64,000 nucleotides of DNA, from NCBI GenBank assembly GCA_964511495.1, contig CAZEFT010000015.1, forward strand, positions 19,939 to 83,938. Reading direction: 5' to 3'. The translations under genes and the position numbers were made by a program. Below the pieces are notes generated by a model. The model saw nothing but the letters and a program-made list of their open reading frames with translations, made no database searches and was not told the DNA's origin. Positions within the stretch are counted from its first letter, which is position 1. Each line of letters starts with the position of its first letter. The stretch is from Litorimonas sp964511495 (lineage in GTDB: Bacteria; Pseudomonadota; Alphaproteobacteria; Caulobacterales; Maricaulaceae). Positions 26,980 through 35,402 of the stretch are shown piece after piece.

Positions 26980-27040
26980 GCCCCGATGCGCGCCTTTCTT
27001 TCCCCCTTGGAAAGGCGTGTTTTTCGGGGTTTATTCTTTT
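26980..27040 (+). terminator. Rho-independent terminator after dnaK
   Basis: An inner 8-bp stem CGCCTTTC/GAAAGGCG (26991-26998 and 27010-27017) lies within an outer CCCCGA/TCGGGG pairing. It is followed by a T-rich tract ending near 27040. It separates dnaK from the next gene. Confidence 0.75.
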
Positions 27041-27092
27041 ACGGAATAGGATAGCTTCTAGACGCAATTAAAGTGGCCTTTCGGAGAGCTTT

Positions 27093-27716
27093 ATGTTGGA
27101 TTTTGATCGATTGGAAAAAGGGACGGTAAAGACCTCTCCTTTTACCTATTTGATGGCGGAAGCTTGCCTGTCAAAAGAAGACGGTGCTGCCGTAAGACGC
27201 GATTATCCGGAAATAAATAAAACAGGCTACCTGCCGCTATCCAAATTAAATGTCAGCGGAAAATTTGAAGAACTGATTCAAGATTTGCAATCCCCGCGTT
27301 TGGCCGAAATTCTCTCGGACAAACTGGGTTTGGAATTGCGCGATAAGCCCCGCATGATCACGGTTCGAAAATTATCAAAAAGCACAGATGGCCGTATCCA
27401 TAATGACAGCCTGTCTAAAATCTGCACCTGCCTGATTTATTTAAATGAAGACTGGGATCCGGCCAATGGCGGCGCAATACGGGCGTTAAACGGCGATCAG
27501 GATATGGACGATTTTGCGGATGAAATGGATCCCCTGACAGGCAATATGTTCGCCTTTGCCCGATCAGACACGAGTTGGCACGGCCACCCACCTTTCGCCG
27601 GCGAACGTTATGTTATTCAAACGACCTTTTTAATCAATGATGAAGCCTTAGCGCGTAAAGAAAATCGGGGCGGCATTCAGCTTGCTTTGAAAAAATTAAA
27701 TCCCTTCGCCAAATAA
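27093..27716 (+). CDS. 2OG-Fe(II) oxygenase family protein
   Basis: A 207-residue protein with the prolyl-4-hydroxylase-like metal triad: H103-x-D105 in RIHNDS, His163 in SWHG, and Arg172 in GERYVIQTTF for 2-oxoglutarate. Between them lie CTCLIYLNEDW and the NGGAIR turn typical of the fold. It probably hydroxylates a protein or small-molecule substrate that cannot be named. It lies 15 bases before a GT4 glycosyltransferase gene and between dnaK and dnaJ, an unusual place. Confidence 0.88.
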   Translation: MLDFDRLEKGTVKTSPFTYLMAEACLSKEDGAAVRRDYPEINKTGYLPLSKLNVSGKFEELIQDLQSPRLAEILSDKLGLELRDKPRMITVRKLSKSTDGRIHNDSLSKICTCLIYLNEDWDPANGGAIRALNGDQDMDDFADEMDPLTGNMFAFARSDTSWHGHPPFAGERYVIQTTFLINDEALARKENRGGIQLALKKLNPFAK

Positions 27717-27731
27717 TTTCAAGTCTACGAC

Positions 27732-28892
27732 ATGATCATCCTATCCGTTCAAACCTTTCCGCCTGACTCTGGTGGCAAACAGGTTTTAATGGAAAGCCTC
27801 GCCAAGGCAGCGGCCAACATGCACGATGTGTTAGTGCTCGCCGATAAAATCCGAGAGGGGCGCTCGAAAATCCCCAATCCTTCACTCCCTTATCGTATTA
27901 AACGTTATGGCGGCGCCAAGATATTGCGTCAGAAACGTAAGGCCCGTCATATTGCTCAAGCCGTTGAAGAGGGGGGCGTAACGCATCTGATTTGCGATAG
28001 CTGGCGCAGCGCAGAACATTTACCAAGCGACCTCGCCTGTTCAGTTATAATTTACGCCCATGGCAATGAATATCCTTTGGGTGGGGTAGACAATAATAAA
28101 GCCAAAGCCAAGCGCATCGCGAAAACCTTTGCCAAGGTTGACCACATTATCGCCATTTCAAAACCGACGGCCAAGCGCGTTGAAACCTATTGGCCTGAGG
28201 AGAACCCAGAGGATACCCCTCACCTCCATATTATCAATAATCCTGTTTCAGCACCTGCCCCCGTCACCGAAAAAGAAATCGATCTCGCAGAATTTCTTTG
28301 GCCCGTTGAGGACAGACACACGACACGCCTTTTGGCGCTCACCCGCCTCATCCCGTTAAAAGGCGTTGATTACGCCATAGACGCGATGAAGCGCCTGACC
28401 GATGAAGGCCGGTCTTTACAAATGATTATCGCCGGCGAAGGAGAAGACAAAGCTCGATTGGAAGCCTTGGTCAGCACCCACAACCTTCAAAACCGTATAA
28501 GATTTATCGGCCATGTCAGCGGCCCTGAAAAAACAGCCCTTTTTGACAGTGCGGATATTTTTGTTCAACCGGGGCGAAAAATCGGGGAGCATGAAGAAGG
28601 CTTCGGCCTCACCTATCTTGAAGCCGCATTGCAAGGCATCCCCAGCCTATGCGGACAAGCCGGCGGGGCGCCCGAAGCGGTGCTTAATGAGAGGACAGGT
28701 CTGGTCGTTGACGGAAGCGACATAAAAGATGTCACGGACGGGCTTCGCCGACTTATTGACGAACCGCAACAGACTACCCACATGGGCAACACAGCCAAAG
28801 CGCATGCCAATGCCGCTTTATGGGACAAACAAATCACCCCGATCTTGGATCGGGTCAAAGAGATCAGAGGGACACGCCGTGTCAAAACGTGA
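27732..28892 (+). CDS. Glycosyltransferase family 4 (GT-B fold)
   Basis: A 386-residue retaining GT-B glycosyltransferase. The N-terminal acceptor domain starts IILSVQTFPPDSGGKQ. The C-terminal donor domain has LLALTRLIPLKGVDYAIDA, the nucleotide-sugar motif EGFGLTYLE (E-x7-E), and AGGAPEAV. The sugar and acceptor are unknown. There is no signal peptide, so it acts at the cytoplasmic face. Its last 14 bases overlap the GTG start of dnaJ. Confidence 0.92.
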   Translation: MIILSVQTFPPDSGGKQVLMESLAKAAANMHDVLVLADKIREGRSKIPNPSLPYRIKRYGGAKILRQKRKARHIAQAVEEGGVTHLICDSWRSAEHLPSDLACSVIIYAHGNEYPLGGVDNNKAKAKRIAKTFAKVDHIIAISKPTAKRVETYWPEENPEDTPHLHIINNPVSAPAPVTEKEIDLAEFLWPVEDRHTTRLLALTRLIPLKGVDYAIDAMKRLTDEGRSLQMIIAGEGEDKARLEALVSTHNLQNRIRFIGHVSGPEKTALFDSADIFVQPGRKIGEHEEGFGLTYLEAALQGIPSLCGQAGGAPEAVLNERTGLVVDGSDIKDVTDGLRRLIDEPQQTTHMGNTAKAHANAALWDKQITPILDRVKEIRGTRRVKT

Positions 28893-30030
28893 CTATTACG
28901 AAATTTTGGGTGTGGCAAAAAATGCCGATGCCAAAGCTCTGAAATCCGCCTTCCGAAAAAAGGCCATGGAGTGCCATCCCGATCGCCATCCCGACGACCC
29001 CGAAGCCGAAGCCCGATTTAAAGAATTAAATGAAGCCTATGGTATTTTATCAGATGAACAAAAGCGAGCCGCTTATGACCGCATGGGTCATGCAGCCTTT
29101 GAACAAGGTGGTGGCATGGGCGGCGGCTTCCAAGATTTTGGCGATATTTTCAGTCAAATTTTCGGCGGTGGCGGCGCAGGCGGTGGGTTTGCCGATATGT
29201 TCGGCGGTGGCGGACGTGGACGACAAACCGTCCAGCGTGGCTCTGATTTGCGTTATGAAATGGAAATCTCACTAGAAGAGGCGTTCCGTGGCAAAGATAT
29301 CGAAATTGAAGTCCCGATTGCCGAAGATTGCGGTCGTTGTGACGGCATAGGCGCAGAACCCGGCGCCTCTATTGAGACCTGTTCCACCTGTGGCGGCGCG
29401 GGCCGCGTACGGACTCAACAAGGCTTCTTTACAATGGAGCGACCCTGTTCAACCTGTGGCGGGCAAGGTGAATATGTGTCTGACCCTTGCCGACAATGTG
29501 ATGGTCAAGGACAGGTCAGAGAGCAAACGGCTCTGGATGTGTCTATTCCGGCGGGTGTAGAAGACGGCACACGTATTCGCCTTTCGGGACAGGGCGATGC
29601 CGCCCCTCGACGCGGCGGTGGCGGTCAGCGCGGTGATCTGTATATTTTCGTCTCTGTTAAACCCCACAGCCTGTTCGAACGCGACGGCGCCAATCTTTTC
29701 TGTCGCACACCCGTTCCCATGACGACGGCCGCTTTGGGCGGGGATGTGGAAATTCCGACGATTGATGGTGGACGCGCGAAATTGAAAATCCCTGAAGGTA
29801 GTCAGAGTGGCAAACGTATGCGATTGCGCGGTAAAGGGATGAGTGTTTTACGCTCGGCCCAACGCGGGGATATGTATGTTGAGCTCTCCGTCGAAACGCC
29901 GTCAAAACTCAATAAGAAGCAACGTGACTTATTGGAAGAATTTGCACGTGAAGGCGGAGATACGGTCAGCCCTGAATCAAAGAACTTCTTTGATAAAGCC
30001 AAACGCTTCTGGGATGACTTGGTAGATTAA
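28879..30030 (+). CDS. dnaJ: Chaperone DnaJ (Hsp40)
   Basis: A 383-residue type I DnaJ beginning at GTG (SKRDYYEILGVAKNAD), with AGAGGGA six bases upstream. The J domain carries HPD at 33-35, followed by a Gly/Phe-rich region (about 75-115) and four CxxCxGxG zinc-finger repeats (CGRCDGIG, CSTCGGAG, CSTCGGQG, CRQCDGQG). The C-terminal peptide-binding domain contains GDLYIFVSVKPH. It stimulates DnaK ATPase. The start lies 14 bases inside the preceding glycosyltransferase gene, so translation is likely coupled. Confidence 0.98.
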   Translation: MSKRDYYEILGVAKNADAKALKSAFRKKAMECHPDRHPDDPEAEARFKELNEAYGILSDEQKRAAYDRMGHAAFEQGGGMGGGFQDFGDIFSQIFGGGGAGGGFADMFGGGGRGRQTVQRGSDLRYEMEISLEEAFRGKDIEIEVPIAEDCGRCDGIGAEPGASIETCSTCGGAGRVRTQQGFFTMERPCSTCGGQGEYVSDPCRQCDGQGQVREQTALDVSIPAGVEDGTRIRLSGQGDAAPRRGGGGQRGDLYIFVSVKPHSLFERDGANLFCRTPVPMTTAALGGDVEIPTIDGGRAKLKIPEGSQSGKRMRLRGKGMSVLRSAQRGDMYVELSVETPSKLNKKQRDLLEEFAREGGDTVSPESKNFFDKAKRFWDDLVD

Positions 30031-30045
30031 TATCCGAACGGCACA

Positions 30046-30573
30046 ATGCCTTTTCAGTTAAACACTCTCTCTTCGCGCACCCTTTTTGTGTGTGTGATGA
30101 CGTTCTTGGCGACTGCTTTTGGCGTGTTTATGTCCGCGCTTAAACTTGGCCTACAAACTGACCTCACAACAGACCTCGTCAAGATCGGCCTTATCTTACT
30201 GCTCGGAACAGCTCTTGTGAGCAGAGCGGCTTGGGCGGTAGCTCATATTGGCGTTCCCTCTGCAAAAAGCACAGCCTTTCGAGGAGCCCTCGCAGGATTG
30301 ATAACGGCCTTGCTCATCATTCCGCTGCCGCGGTTTTCCTGGGTCATCAAACGCGACCTGGTAGCCGGGTACGAAAAGGCGGAAACCAGTGTGACTACTG
30401 TGTTTTTTGAATCTTTGCCGAACGCGGTTGAAGCCGGGCTCTACACATTCACAATGATTACCAAAGCCTCATTAGCCGCCCTCATCGGCAGCATGATTGT
30501 GGGGTATGTTGTCGCTGTCACTGCTACAGATAAATTATCTAGGTCGTGTGATCCTGATAGTGATCCAAGTTAG
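30046..30573 (+). CDS. Hypothetical membrane protein with four membrane helices
   Basis: A 175-residue protein with hydrophobic helices at about 13-36, 44-69, 77-95 and 142-162. Between the last two is an amphipathic segment likely to face outside. The family is not recognised. It starts 15 bases after dnaJ without a strong ribosome-binding site and may be read from the same transcript. Its 3' end overlaps a converging small ORF by 39 bases. Confidence 0.55.
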   Translation: MPFQLNTLSSRTLFVCVMTFLATAFGVFMSALKLGLQTDLTTDLVKIGLILLLGTALVSRAAWAVAHIGVPSAKSTAFRGALAGLITALLIIPLPRFSWVIKRDLVAGYEKAETSVTTVFFESLPNAVEAGLYTFTMITKASLAALIGSMIVGYVVAVTATDKLSRSCDPDSDPS

Positions 30574-30744
30574 AAACACCGTCAAAATCATAATTGTGAG
30601 TCCACCCAGAAAAACCACGCGCCCTACATCTACGCTCATTCCCACCCTATACATAGATTTCCACCAAATCGCCATAATGCCGATTAGAATAAATGCGACT
30701 AAAAATAGGTTGGTAAGGACAATCCCGATTGTTTTATTTTCCAT
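30535..30744 (-). CDS. Small hypothetical membrane protein (69 aa)
   Basis: Starting at the ATG at 30744 this encodes 69 residues with two hydrophobic helices (about 5-25 and 38-60) separated by a basic/polar hairpin. It has no recognised family. Its 3' end overlaps the converging membrane-protein gene on the other strand by 39 bases. Two-helix small proteins are easily missed or over-called, so confidence is modest. Confidence 0.4.
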   Translation of the reverse strand: MENKTIGIVLTNLFLVAFILIGIMAIWWKSMYRVGMSVDVGRVVFLGGLTIMILTVFLTWITIRITRPR

Positions 30745-30760
30745 CTTCGAACTTCGCGCC

Positions 30761-30976
30761 TCAGCTCTGCCGTCGCCAAGCAATCCATGAGAACCATAAC
30801 GACGATAAAAGCATAATAATCAAAAAGACAAGAATACAGTCTGACCTGTAAAAGAAATGTCTTGAGCTTTCGTCAAACCAAAAAATCAAAGCAGGAATAA
30901 CTGGCGCAGTCAAAAATATAACAAAGCTCGTTTGGAGGAAAACGGAGAGAAAAGTATAATGTCTAGTTCGGGTCAG
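30761..30976 (-). CDS. Possible small membrane protein with non-standard start
   Basis: The frame ending at 30761 encodes two strongly hydrophobic helices (about SVFLQTSFVIFLTAPVIPAL and LVFLIIMLLSSLWFSWIAW) and a basic end. There is no ATG, GTG or well-placed TTG before the first helix. The CTG at 30974-30976 overlapping the avidin-like gene's stop is the best candidate start, while the frame also runs on inside that gene to 31099. It may be a degraded gene. Confidence 0.3.
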   Translation of the reverse strand: MTRTRHYTFLSVFLQTSFVIFLTAPVIPALIFWFDESSRHFFYRSDCILVFLIIMLLSSLWFSWIAWRRQS

Positions 30977-31403
30977 TCTTAACTCTCCGAAAATCACTCG
31001 CGCCAGACGTAATGGAATTCCACATATCCTTGGCTTCTTTTGCGTCCTCAACATCGCGAGTGAGGTTCCATAGCGTACGAATATATTCGCCCTTAGCATC
31101 TTCGGTTAATTGCCCTGTCCAACTGGTCAACGAACCATAGCCTTTGAAATTGACCGTGAAGGTAATTTGATCTCCTTCGACAAAACCCGTCAGTGGAAAT
31201 TTTTTGGATTTATCCGGTTGGCCCAAAGCCGTTTGATAATGGCCCGAGAGTAAACCCTCATGAACCTTAAATGTCACAGCCGAATTTCTGTCATTCACCC
31301 ATTGACCCGAAAATAAGTCGACGGAACGCGTTTGGGAGTCTTGAGCTTGCGCACAAGAAGAAAGGCTTAAAAGAGAGACTAGGACAATAACACGCTTAAA
31401 CAC
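30963..31403 (-). CDS. Avidin/streptavidin-family biotin-binding protein, secreted
   Basis: A 146-residue precursor. The N-terminus has a signal with a possible lipobox (LSSC) or cleavage after AQA. The mature part aligns, from memory, with streptavidin over its whole barrel. GQWVND-RNS keeps Trp21, Asn23 and Ser27; GHYQT keeps Tyr43 (Ser45 is Thr); GSLTSWTGQ keeps Ser88, Thr90 and Trp92; RTLWNLT keeps Trp108; DMWNS keeps Trp120; ASDFRRV keeps Asp128. The Trp79 position is Phe. Thus most biotin contacts are retained. The start overlaps the nhaC-type gene by 8 bases, so expression may be coupled to it. Confidence 0.85.
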   Translation of the reverse strand: MFKRVIVLVSLLSLSSCAQAQDSQTRSVDLFSGQWVNDRNSAVTFKVHEGLLSGHYQTALGQPDKSKKFPLTGFVEGDQITFTVNFKGYGSLTSWTGQLTEDAKGEYIRTLWNLTRDVEDAKEAKDMWNSITSGASDFRRVKTDPN

Positions 31404-32871
31404 TGACGACCCCCAATATCAGATAAAGGATTGTTGTGATTACACCGCCTGTCAGCGCATAAGGCAGTTGTGTGCGCACATGGTCAATATGGTCATTGGC
31501 CGTCGCCATTGAAGTGATGATGGAGGTATCAGAGGTCGGGCTGCAATGGTCGCCAAACACGCCTCCGCCCAAAGCAGCGGCCACAGCAAGCGTCACATTC
31601 GTGTCCAGACCTTGGGAGAGCGGGACGGCGATCGCAATCATAATTGCAAATGTCCCCCAGCTTGTGCCCGTTGAAAAGGCAATGAACGCACTAATTAAGA
31701 AAATAAGCGCGGGTACTAATGCCGGAGAGAGGTAAGGTTTGGCCTGCTCCGCCACGTAAGTCCCGGTACCGAGCGCGCCACATAAATCACCGAGCGCAAA
31801 GGCAAAGACCATGAGAAGCGCAAGCGGCAACATGCCCGACATGCCTTTCAAAATGACGTCTACCATTTCCCGAACGCCCATAATGCCTTGGGCTTTGTTC
31901 AGAACCATTGAGATTAAAACTGCTCCGCTGACGGCATAGAGAACGGATTTTGAACCGGATGCACGACCCGCGATATCAAATACGCCATTGGCGGCGCCCG
32001 CTTCATTTGACCACCCCGTATACATCAGAAAAACGGGCATGAGCAAAACCAAAGCCAAGAGCGGAATAACCATGTTGCGGGCGCGGGGCTGAGCGTCTTC
32101 TTTTGCTTCCATCATCGTAATTTCGCCTGCAATCATAGGGACGGCGCCGTCACGCAAAATCTTCCCTTCGGTTTTGGCGCGTAATTCGGCCTGTTTCATT
32201 TCGCCGAAATCTTTCCCGCTCATGATAACGAAAATCAAAATCGCAATTGCCAACATGGGGTAAAAATTAAACGCAACAGCCCTGGCCAGAACGGGGAGCG
32301 GATCTTGGATGTTTTGCTCAATTAAAAGCCCAATAATAAAGGCACCCCACGCATTTAACGGGATGAGAATACAAGCGGGTGCACAGGTACTATCTGCGAT
32401 ATAGGCGAGCTTCTCTCGCGGAATTTGAAGCTTGTCGGTCAGAGGGCGATAAAGTGTCCCGACCGTCAGGGTCGAAATATTGCTCTCAATAAAAATCAAT
32501 AGACCCGTTAAAACGGCTAAGAGTTCAACCCGCCGCCTCTGACCCTTGCTATCCGCATTGGCCGCTTTTTTCTGCAACCAATTCACCACACGATTAACGA
32601 AGCCTTCTACTCCGCCGGCGCGCTGGATCAGCGCAATCAACGCCCCGATCAAAAGTGTGAAGAGAATGATTTCAGTATTATAATTGCTTTCAAACACCGA
32701 GACGAATCCACCCAGGGTATCAAACGAACCTTGTAAAGGATTGCCACCCGCCAATATGAAAAATCCGGAGGCTATCCCGATAAAGAGCGAGAGAAAAACC
32801 TGTCGCGTCCAGAGCGCCAGAACAATGGCGAGAAGGGGCGGGAGAAGAGAGAGTATTCCGTAAGTATCCAT
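31396..32871 (-). CDS. Na+/H+ antiporter NhaC family protein
   Basis: A 491-residue polytopic membrane protein with about eleven to twelve hydrophobic helices. Conserved family blocks are FIESNISTLTVGTLYRP, DSTCAPACILIPLNAWGAF, FSTGTSWGTFAIMIAIAVPL and GDHCSPTSDTSI. Family members exchange Na+ for H+, or amino/organic acids in some branches. It has no lysine or malate permease clue nearby. The downstream avidin-like gene overlaps its end by 8 bases. Confidence 0.93.
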   Translation of the reverse strand: MDTYGILSLLPPLLAIVLALWTRQVFLSLFIGIASGFFILAGGNPLQGSFDTLGGFVSVFESNYNTEIILFTLLIGALIALIQRAGGVEGFVNRVVNWLQKKAANADSKGQRRRVELLAVLTGLLIFIESNISTLTVGTLYRPLTDKLQIPREKLAYIADSTCAPACILIPLNAWGAFIIGLLIEQNIQDPLPVLARAVAFNFYPMLAIAILIFVIMSGKDFGEMKQAELRAKTEGKILRDGAVPMIAGEITMMEAKEDAQPRARNMVIPLLALVLLMPVFLMYTGWSNEAGAANGVFDIAGRASGSKSVLYAVSGAVLISMVLNKAQGIMGVREMVDVILKGMSGMLPLALLMVFAFALGDLCGALGTGTYVAEQAKPYLSPALVPALIFLISAFIAFSTGTSWGTFAIMIAIAVPLSQGLDTNVTLAVAAALGGGVFGDHCSPTSDTSIITSMATANDHIDHVRTQLPYALTGGVITTILYLILGVVSV

Positions 32872-32935
32872 GCGTTCGAAGTAAGCGAAAATAGTGGACT
32901 TGCAAAGCGCCGATTAAGCCTGTTCCCCCAAAGAA

Positions 32936-32959
32936 AAAGGTCGCCCAAAGACGACCTTT
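32936..32959 (-). terminator. Rho-independent terminator after the saccharopine-dehydrogenase-like gene
   Basis: An 8-bp stem AAAGGTCG/CGACCTTT (32936-32943 and 32952-32959) with an 8-base loop continues into TTCTTT on the - strand. It lies 24 bases past the stop at 32983. Confidence 0.7.
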
Positions 32960-32982
32960 CAACAATCAGATGCGAAAACTTA

Positions 32983-34161
32983 CTAGCCCTCGATTTTAAA
33001 ACTCAAACCGGCATGGGCTTGCAATCGATCAATCAGAGCGTCGCCCATGACAGGCGCAGGCGTATAAACGCCTCCTTCCGTCTTGGTTTTTTCCTTATCC
33101 AGAACCAATGTCAGCGCACTCTCGGCAATCATCTTGGATGTTGATCCATAACCCGGATCTTTATCGCCTTTGACACTGGCCATGACTTTTGAACCATCAG
33201 CCGCATCACCCACAAATAGGACATCATAAAATCCGGTTTCTCGCTCTTCTTTGGACGGGCCTTCACCCGGCTTGGGTGGGTTTTCACCAAAAGGTTTTTT
33301 ATTCGTTGCAATTCCGTTCGCGATCGCTTCGCCTTGTTCACCCGGGCCCGTAAACATCATCTCGTCATAGACAAAGTCTTCGCCATAAGCATGACCCATC
33401 AAAGCGTTAGAACGGTGAACATTTTTCGTATTGATAGACGCCATAATAAAAGGCGCAGACCAAGAGCCGAGGTCATCTTCGTGAATGGGCTTCATTCCAT
33501 GAGGCTGTGCGGGGCCGTCGAAATCAGGCACGAGAGAAAACGGGTCTCTCAACCAGTTCAGTATTTCGGGCTGTTTCTTGGCGCGCTCCATCGTGCCGCC
33601 CAGGCTCGCCGCCGTGCCACCGGAGAATGTGCCTTTCATCTTACGCACACGTCCGCGAATTTTCGGTAAGGCTTTCCCGGTTTTATCCTTGGCATGACGT
33701 TGGAGATAATAAACGCCGAGATCAAATGGAATAGAATCAAAGCCACAAGACAGGACAATCCGCGCGCCGCTTTCTTTGGCTTTAGCATCATAGTCATGGA
33801 TAATATCGCGCATCCACGCCGGCTCGCCGCAAAGATCAACATAATCTGTTCCGGCCTCAACACAGGCTTTCACCAGAGGCTCGCCATAATATTGATAGGG
33901 GCCAACCGTGGTAATGACAGCCTTGGCGCGCTTGGCCATATCCGTCAGCGTAGCAGGTTCATTCGCATTGGCGACAACCAAATCGACAGTCTCCGACACG
34001 CCCATTTCGTCACGGACAGTTTTTAACTTCTCCATGGAACGCCCGGCCATGGCCCATTTCAAATCTGTATCGCCATATTCGGCTTGCAAATATTCCGCCA
34101 CTAAACGTCCGGTAAATCCGGTTCCGCCATAAACGATAATATCAAATTCACGTTCTGCCAT
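32983..34161 (-). CDS. Saccharopine dehydrogenase NADP-binding family (trans-acting enoyl-reductase-like) protein
   Basis: A 392-residue Rossmann-fold protein. The dinucleotide loop YGGTGFTGRLVAEYL starts at residue 11. Other matching blocks are TTVGPYQYYGEPLVKACVEAGTDYVDLCGE and CGFDSIPFDLGVY. These are typical of the YMR226-unrelated, human SCCPDH-like and mycobacterial trans-acting enoyl reductase branch rather than true lysine biosynthetic saccharopine reductase. The substrate, probably a lipid-linked compound, is unknown. A lactonase-like gene lies upstream with a 34-base gap. Confidence 0.9.
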   Translation of the reverse strand: MAEREFDIIVYGGTGFTGRLVAEYLQAEYGDTDLKWAMAGRSMEKLKTVRDEMGVSETVDLVVANANEPATLTDMAKRAKAVITTVGPYQYYGEPLVKACVEAGTDYVDLCGEPAWMRDIIHDYDAKAKESGARIVLSCGFDSIPFDLGVYYLQRHAKDKTGKALPKIRGRVRKMKGTFSGGTAASLGGTMERAKKQPEILNWLRDPFSLVPDFDGPAQPHGMKPIHEDDLGSWSAPFIMASINTKNVHRSNALMGHAYGEDFVYDEMMFTGPGEQGEAIANGIATNKKPFGENPPKPGEGPSKEERETGFYDVLFVGDAADGSKVMASVKGDKDPGYGSTSKMIAESALTLVLDKEKTKTEGGVYTPAPVMGDALIDRLQAHAGLSFKIEG

Positions 34162-34195
34162 TGTCTGCTCCTTAAAATTTATCTTACACTATACG

Positions 34196-35263
34196 TTACG
34201 GGTAAGGACGATAGCCCAAAGTTTTTGAAGTCAAGCTAGACACATATAATCTTTCGCCCACAACAACCGCTCCGGTTGTGGCGGGGTAAGTGCCGTTCGG
34301 GTCTTGCCATGTACGTATGACTTCCCCCTCGGCATTGATTTGTAGGATAAAGCCATAATCTTGCGCGGACGGTTTCATAAAATCCGGTAAGCGCCAGATC
34401 ACTTTTCGCAAAAATGGCTTGTCAGAAAGTTTATCCAAAGCTTCGGCACGTTTTGAAACCAAACCGATAAAGTAAGTGCCGTCAGGCCCTCTATTTATAT
34501 TGTCCGCAAACCCCGGCAGGTTATCAACGATAACTTTTTTTGATCCGTCAGGCGCAATTTCTAAAAGACGATATTTGCCAGTTTCCACCACCCAAACAGA
34601 GGTTCCATTAGGTGCAATCGCGACACCATTGGAAAAAGAAATCTGATCCGCCACGACTGTCGTGCTCTGATCTTGGGGATTATAAACCAAGAGGCGCCCG
34701 GTTTCCCCATGCTCCATAATTTCCAATAGGGACGCGGCTAATGTTGAACCTGCCGCTTCGGCTCCGAATTTCGTACTGGCGTCAGAAAAATAAATGAGTC
34801 CCCCATCTGTGATATCCAAATCATCCGCATAAAGAATAGGCTCGCCCGCAACACTGTCAGACAGCACAAAGACTTCACCTCTACGGTCAATCAGAAGCAG
34901 TCCCTTATAGGCGTCTGCAACAAAGAGCTCATCCCCCCGCGCTTCAAGGCCGAGCGGCTTTCCCCCTGTATAGGCAAATTCGTCAAACCTTCCACTGGCC
35001 TCATTCAATTGATATATCCATCCGGTTTGTGAAGTCACATAAATATGGCCTTCCATCTCCGCCACATCTTCGGGGCCATAGCTTCCATCCGGCAGGGCGA
35101 TGTCTATTAACGACGCTAGATCCGTATTGGGCGAGTATACGCCGACATAGCCTTTATCCGTCGGAGCGTTCCAAGATTGCGGCGAAATCGCAATGGGGAA
35201 AAATAAAAGATAAAGAATAAGTAGCCCTAAAATTACCCCTATAGCTTTTAGACCCGTTTTCAT
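34196..35263 (-). CDS. SMP-30/gluconolactonase/strictosidine synthase-like beta-propeller protein
   Basis: A 355-residue protein with an N-terminal membrane anchor (about 5-28) followed by a six-bladed propeller. Conserved features include ANGIAIAPNGTSVWVVET-like (here FSNGVAIAPNGTSVWVVETGK), GFADNINRGPDGTYFIGLVS, and DGGLIYFSDASTKF. The pattern matches the strictosidine-synthase-like/APMAP branch, which hydrolyses lactones or esters. It would sit on the periplasmic side of the membrane. It precedes the saccharopine-dehydrogenase-like gene in the same direction. Confidence 0.88.
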   Translation of the reverse strand: MKTGLKAIGVILGLLILYLLFFPIAISPQSWNAPTDKGYVGVYSPNTDLASLIDIALPDGSYGPEDVAEMEGHIYVTSQTGWIYQLNEASGRFDEFAYTGGKPLGLEARGDELFVADAYKGLLLIDRRGEVFVLSDSVAGEPILYADDLDITDGGLIYFSDASTKFGAEAAGSTLAASLLEIMEHGETGRLLVYNPQDQSTTVVADQISFSNGVAIAPNGTSVWVVETGKYRLLEIAPDGSKKVIVDNLPGFADNINRGPDGTYFIGLVSKRAEALDKLSDKPFLRKVIWRLPDFMKPSAQDYGFILQINAEGEVIRTWQDPNGTYPATTGAVVVGERLYVSSLTSKTLGYRPYP

Positions 35264-35318
35264 CTTTAGCTCCCAATAGCCCTCTTTTTCTATCGTCCCC
35301 TATGAAAAATTTATTCTG

Positions 35319-35341
35319 AAATAGATAGGGCTTATCTATTT
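35319..35341. promoter_or_regulatory. Inverted repeat upstream of the ast operon (possible operator)
   Basis: Perfect 9-base arms AAATAGATA (35319-35327) and TATCTATTT (35333-35341) are separated by 5 bases. They lie between the divergent propeller gene (start 35263) and astA. AT-rich palindromes of this size often bind dimeric repressors; no regulator gene is adjacent. Confidence 0.45.
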
Positions 35342-35402
35342 ACCCGCCTTGATATTTCGGATAGTCAAACGCAACATTGTTGGTGAGAGGATTATCGAAG
35401 GT

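Noticed and set aside
28729..28878. N-terminal extension of DnaJ by 50 residues inside the glycosyltransferase gene
   Set aside because: DnaJ proteins begin directly at the J domain; the GTG at 28879 with AGAGGGA upstream gives the standard start.
33334..34132. Long + strand ORFs opposite the saccharopine-dehydrogenase-like gene
   Set aside because: Shadow frames of a clearly conserved - strand gene; the translations have no domain-like pattern.
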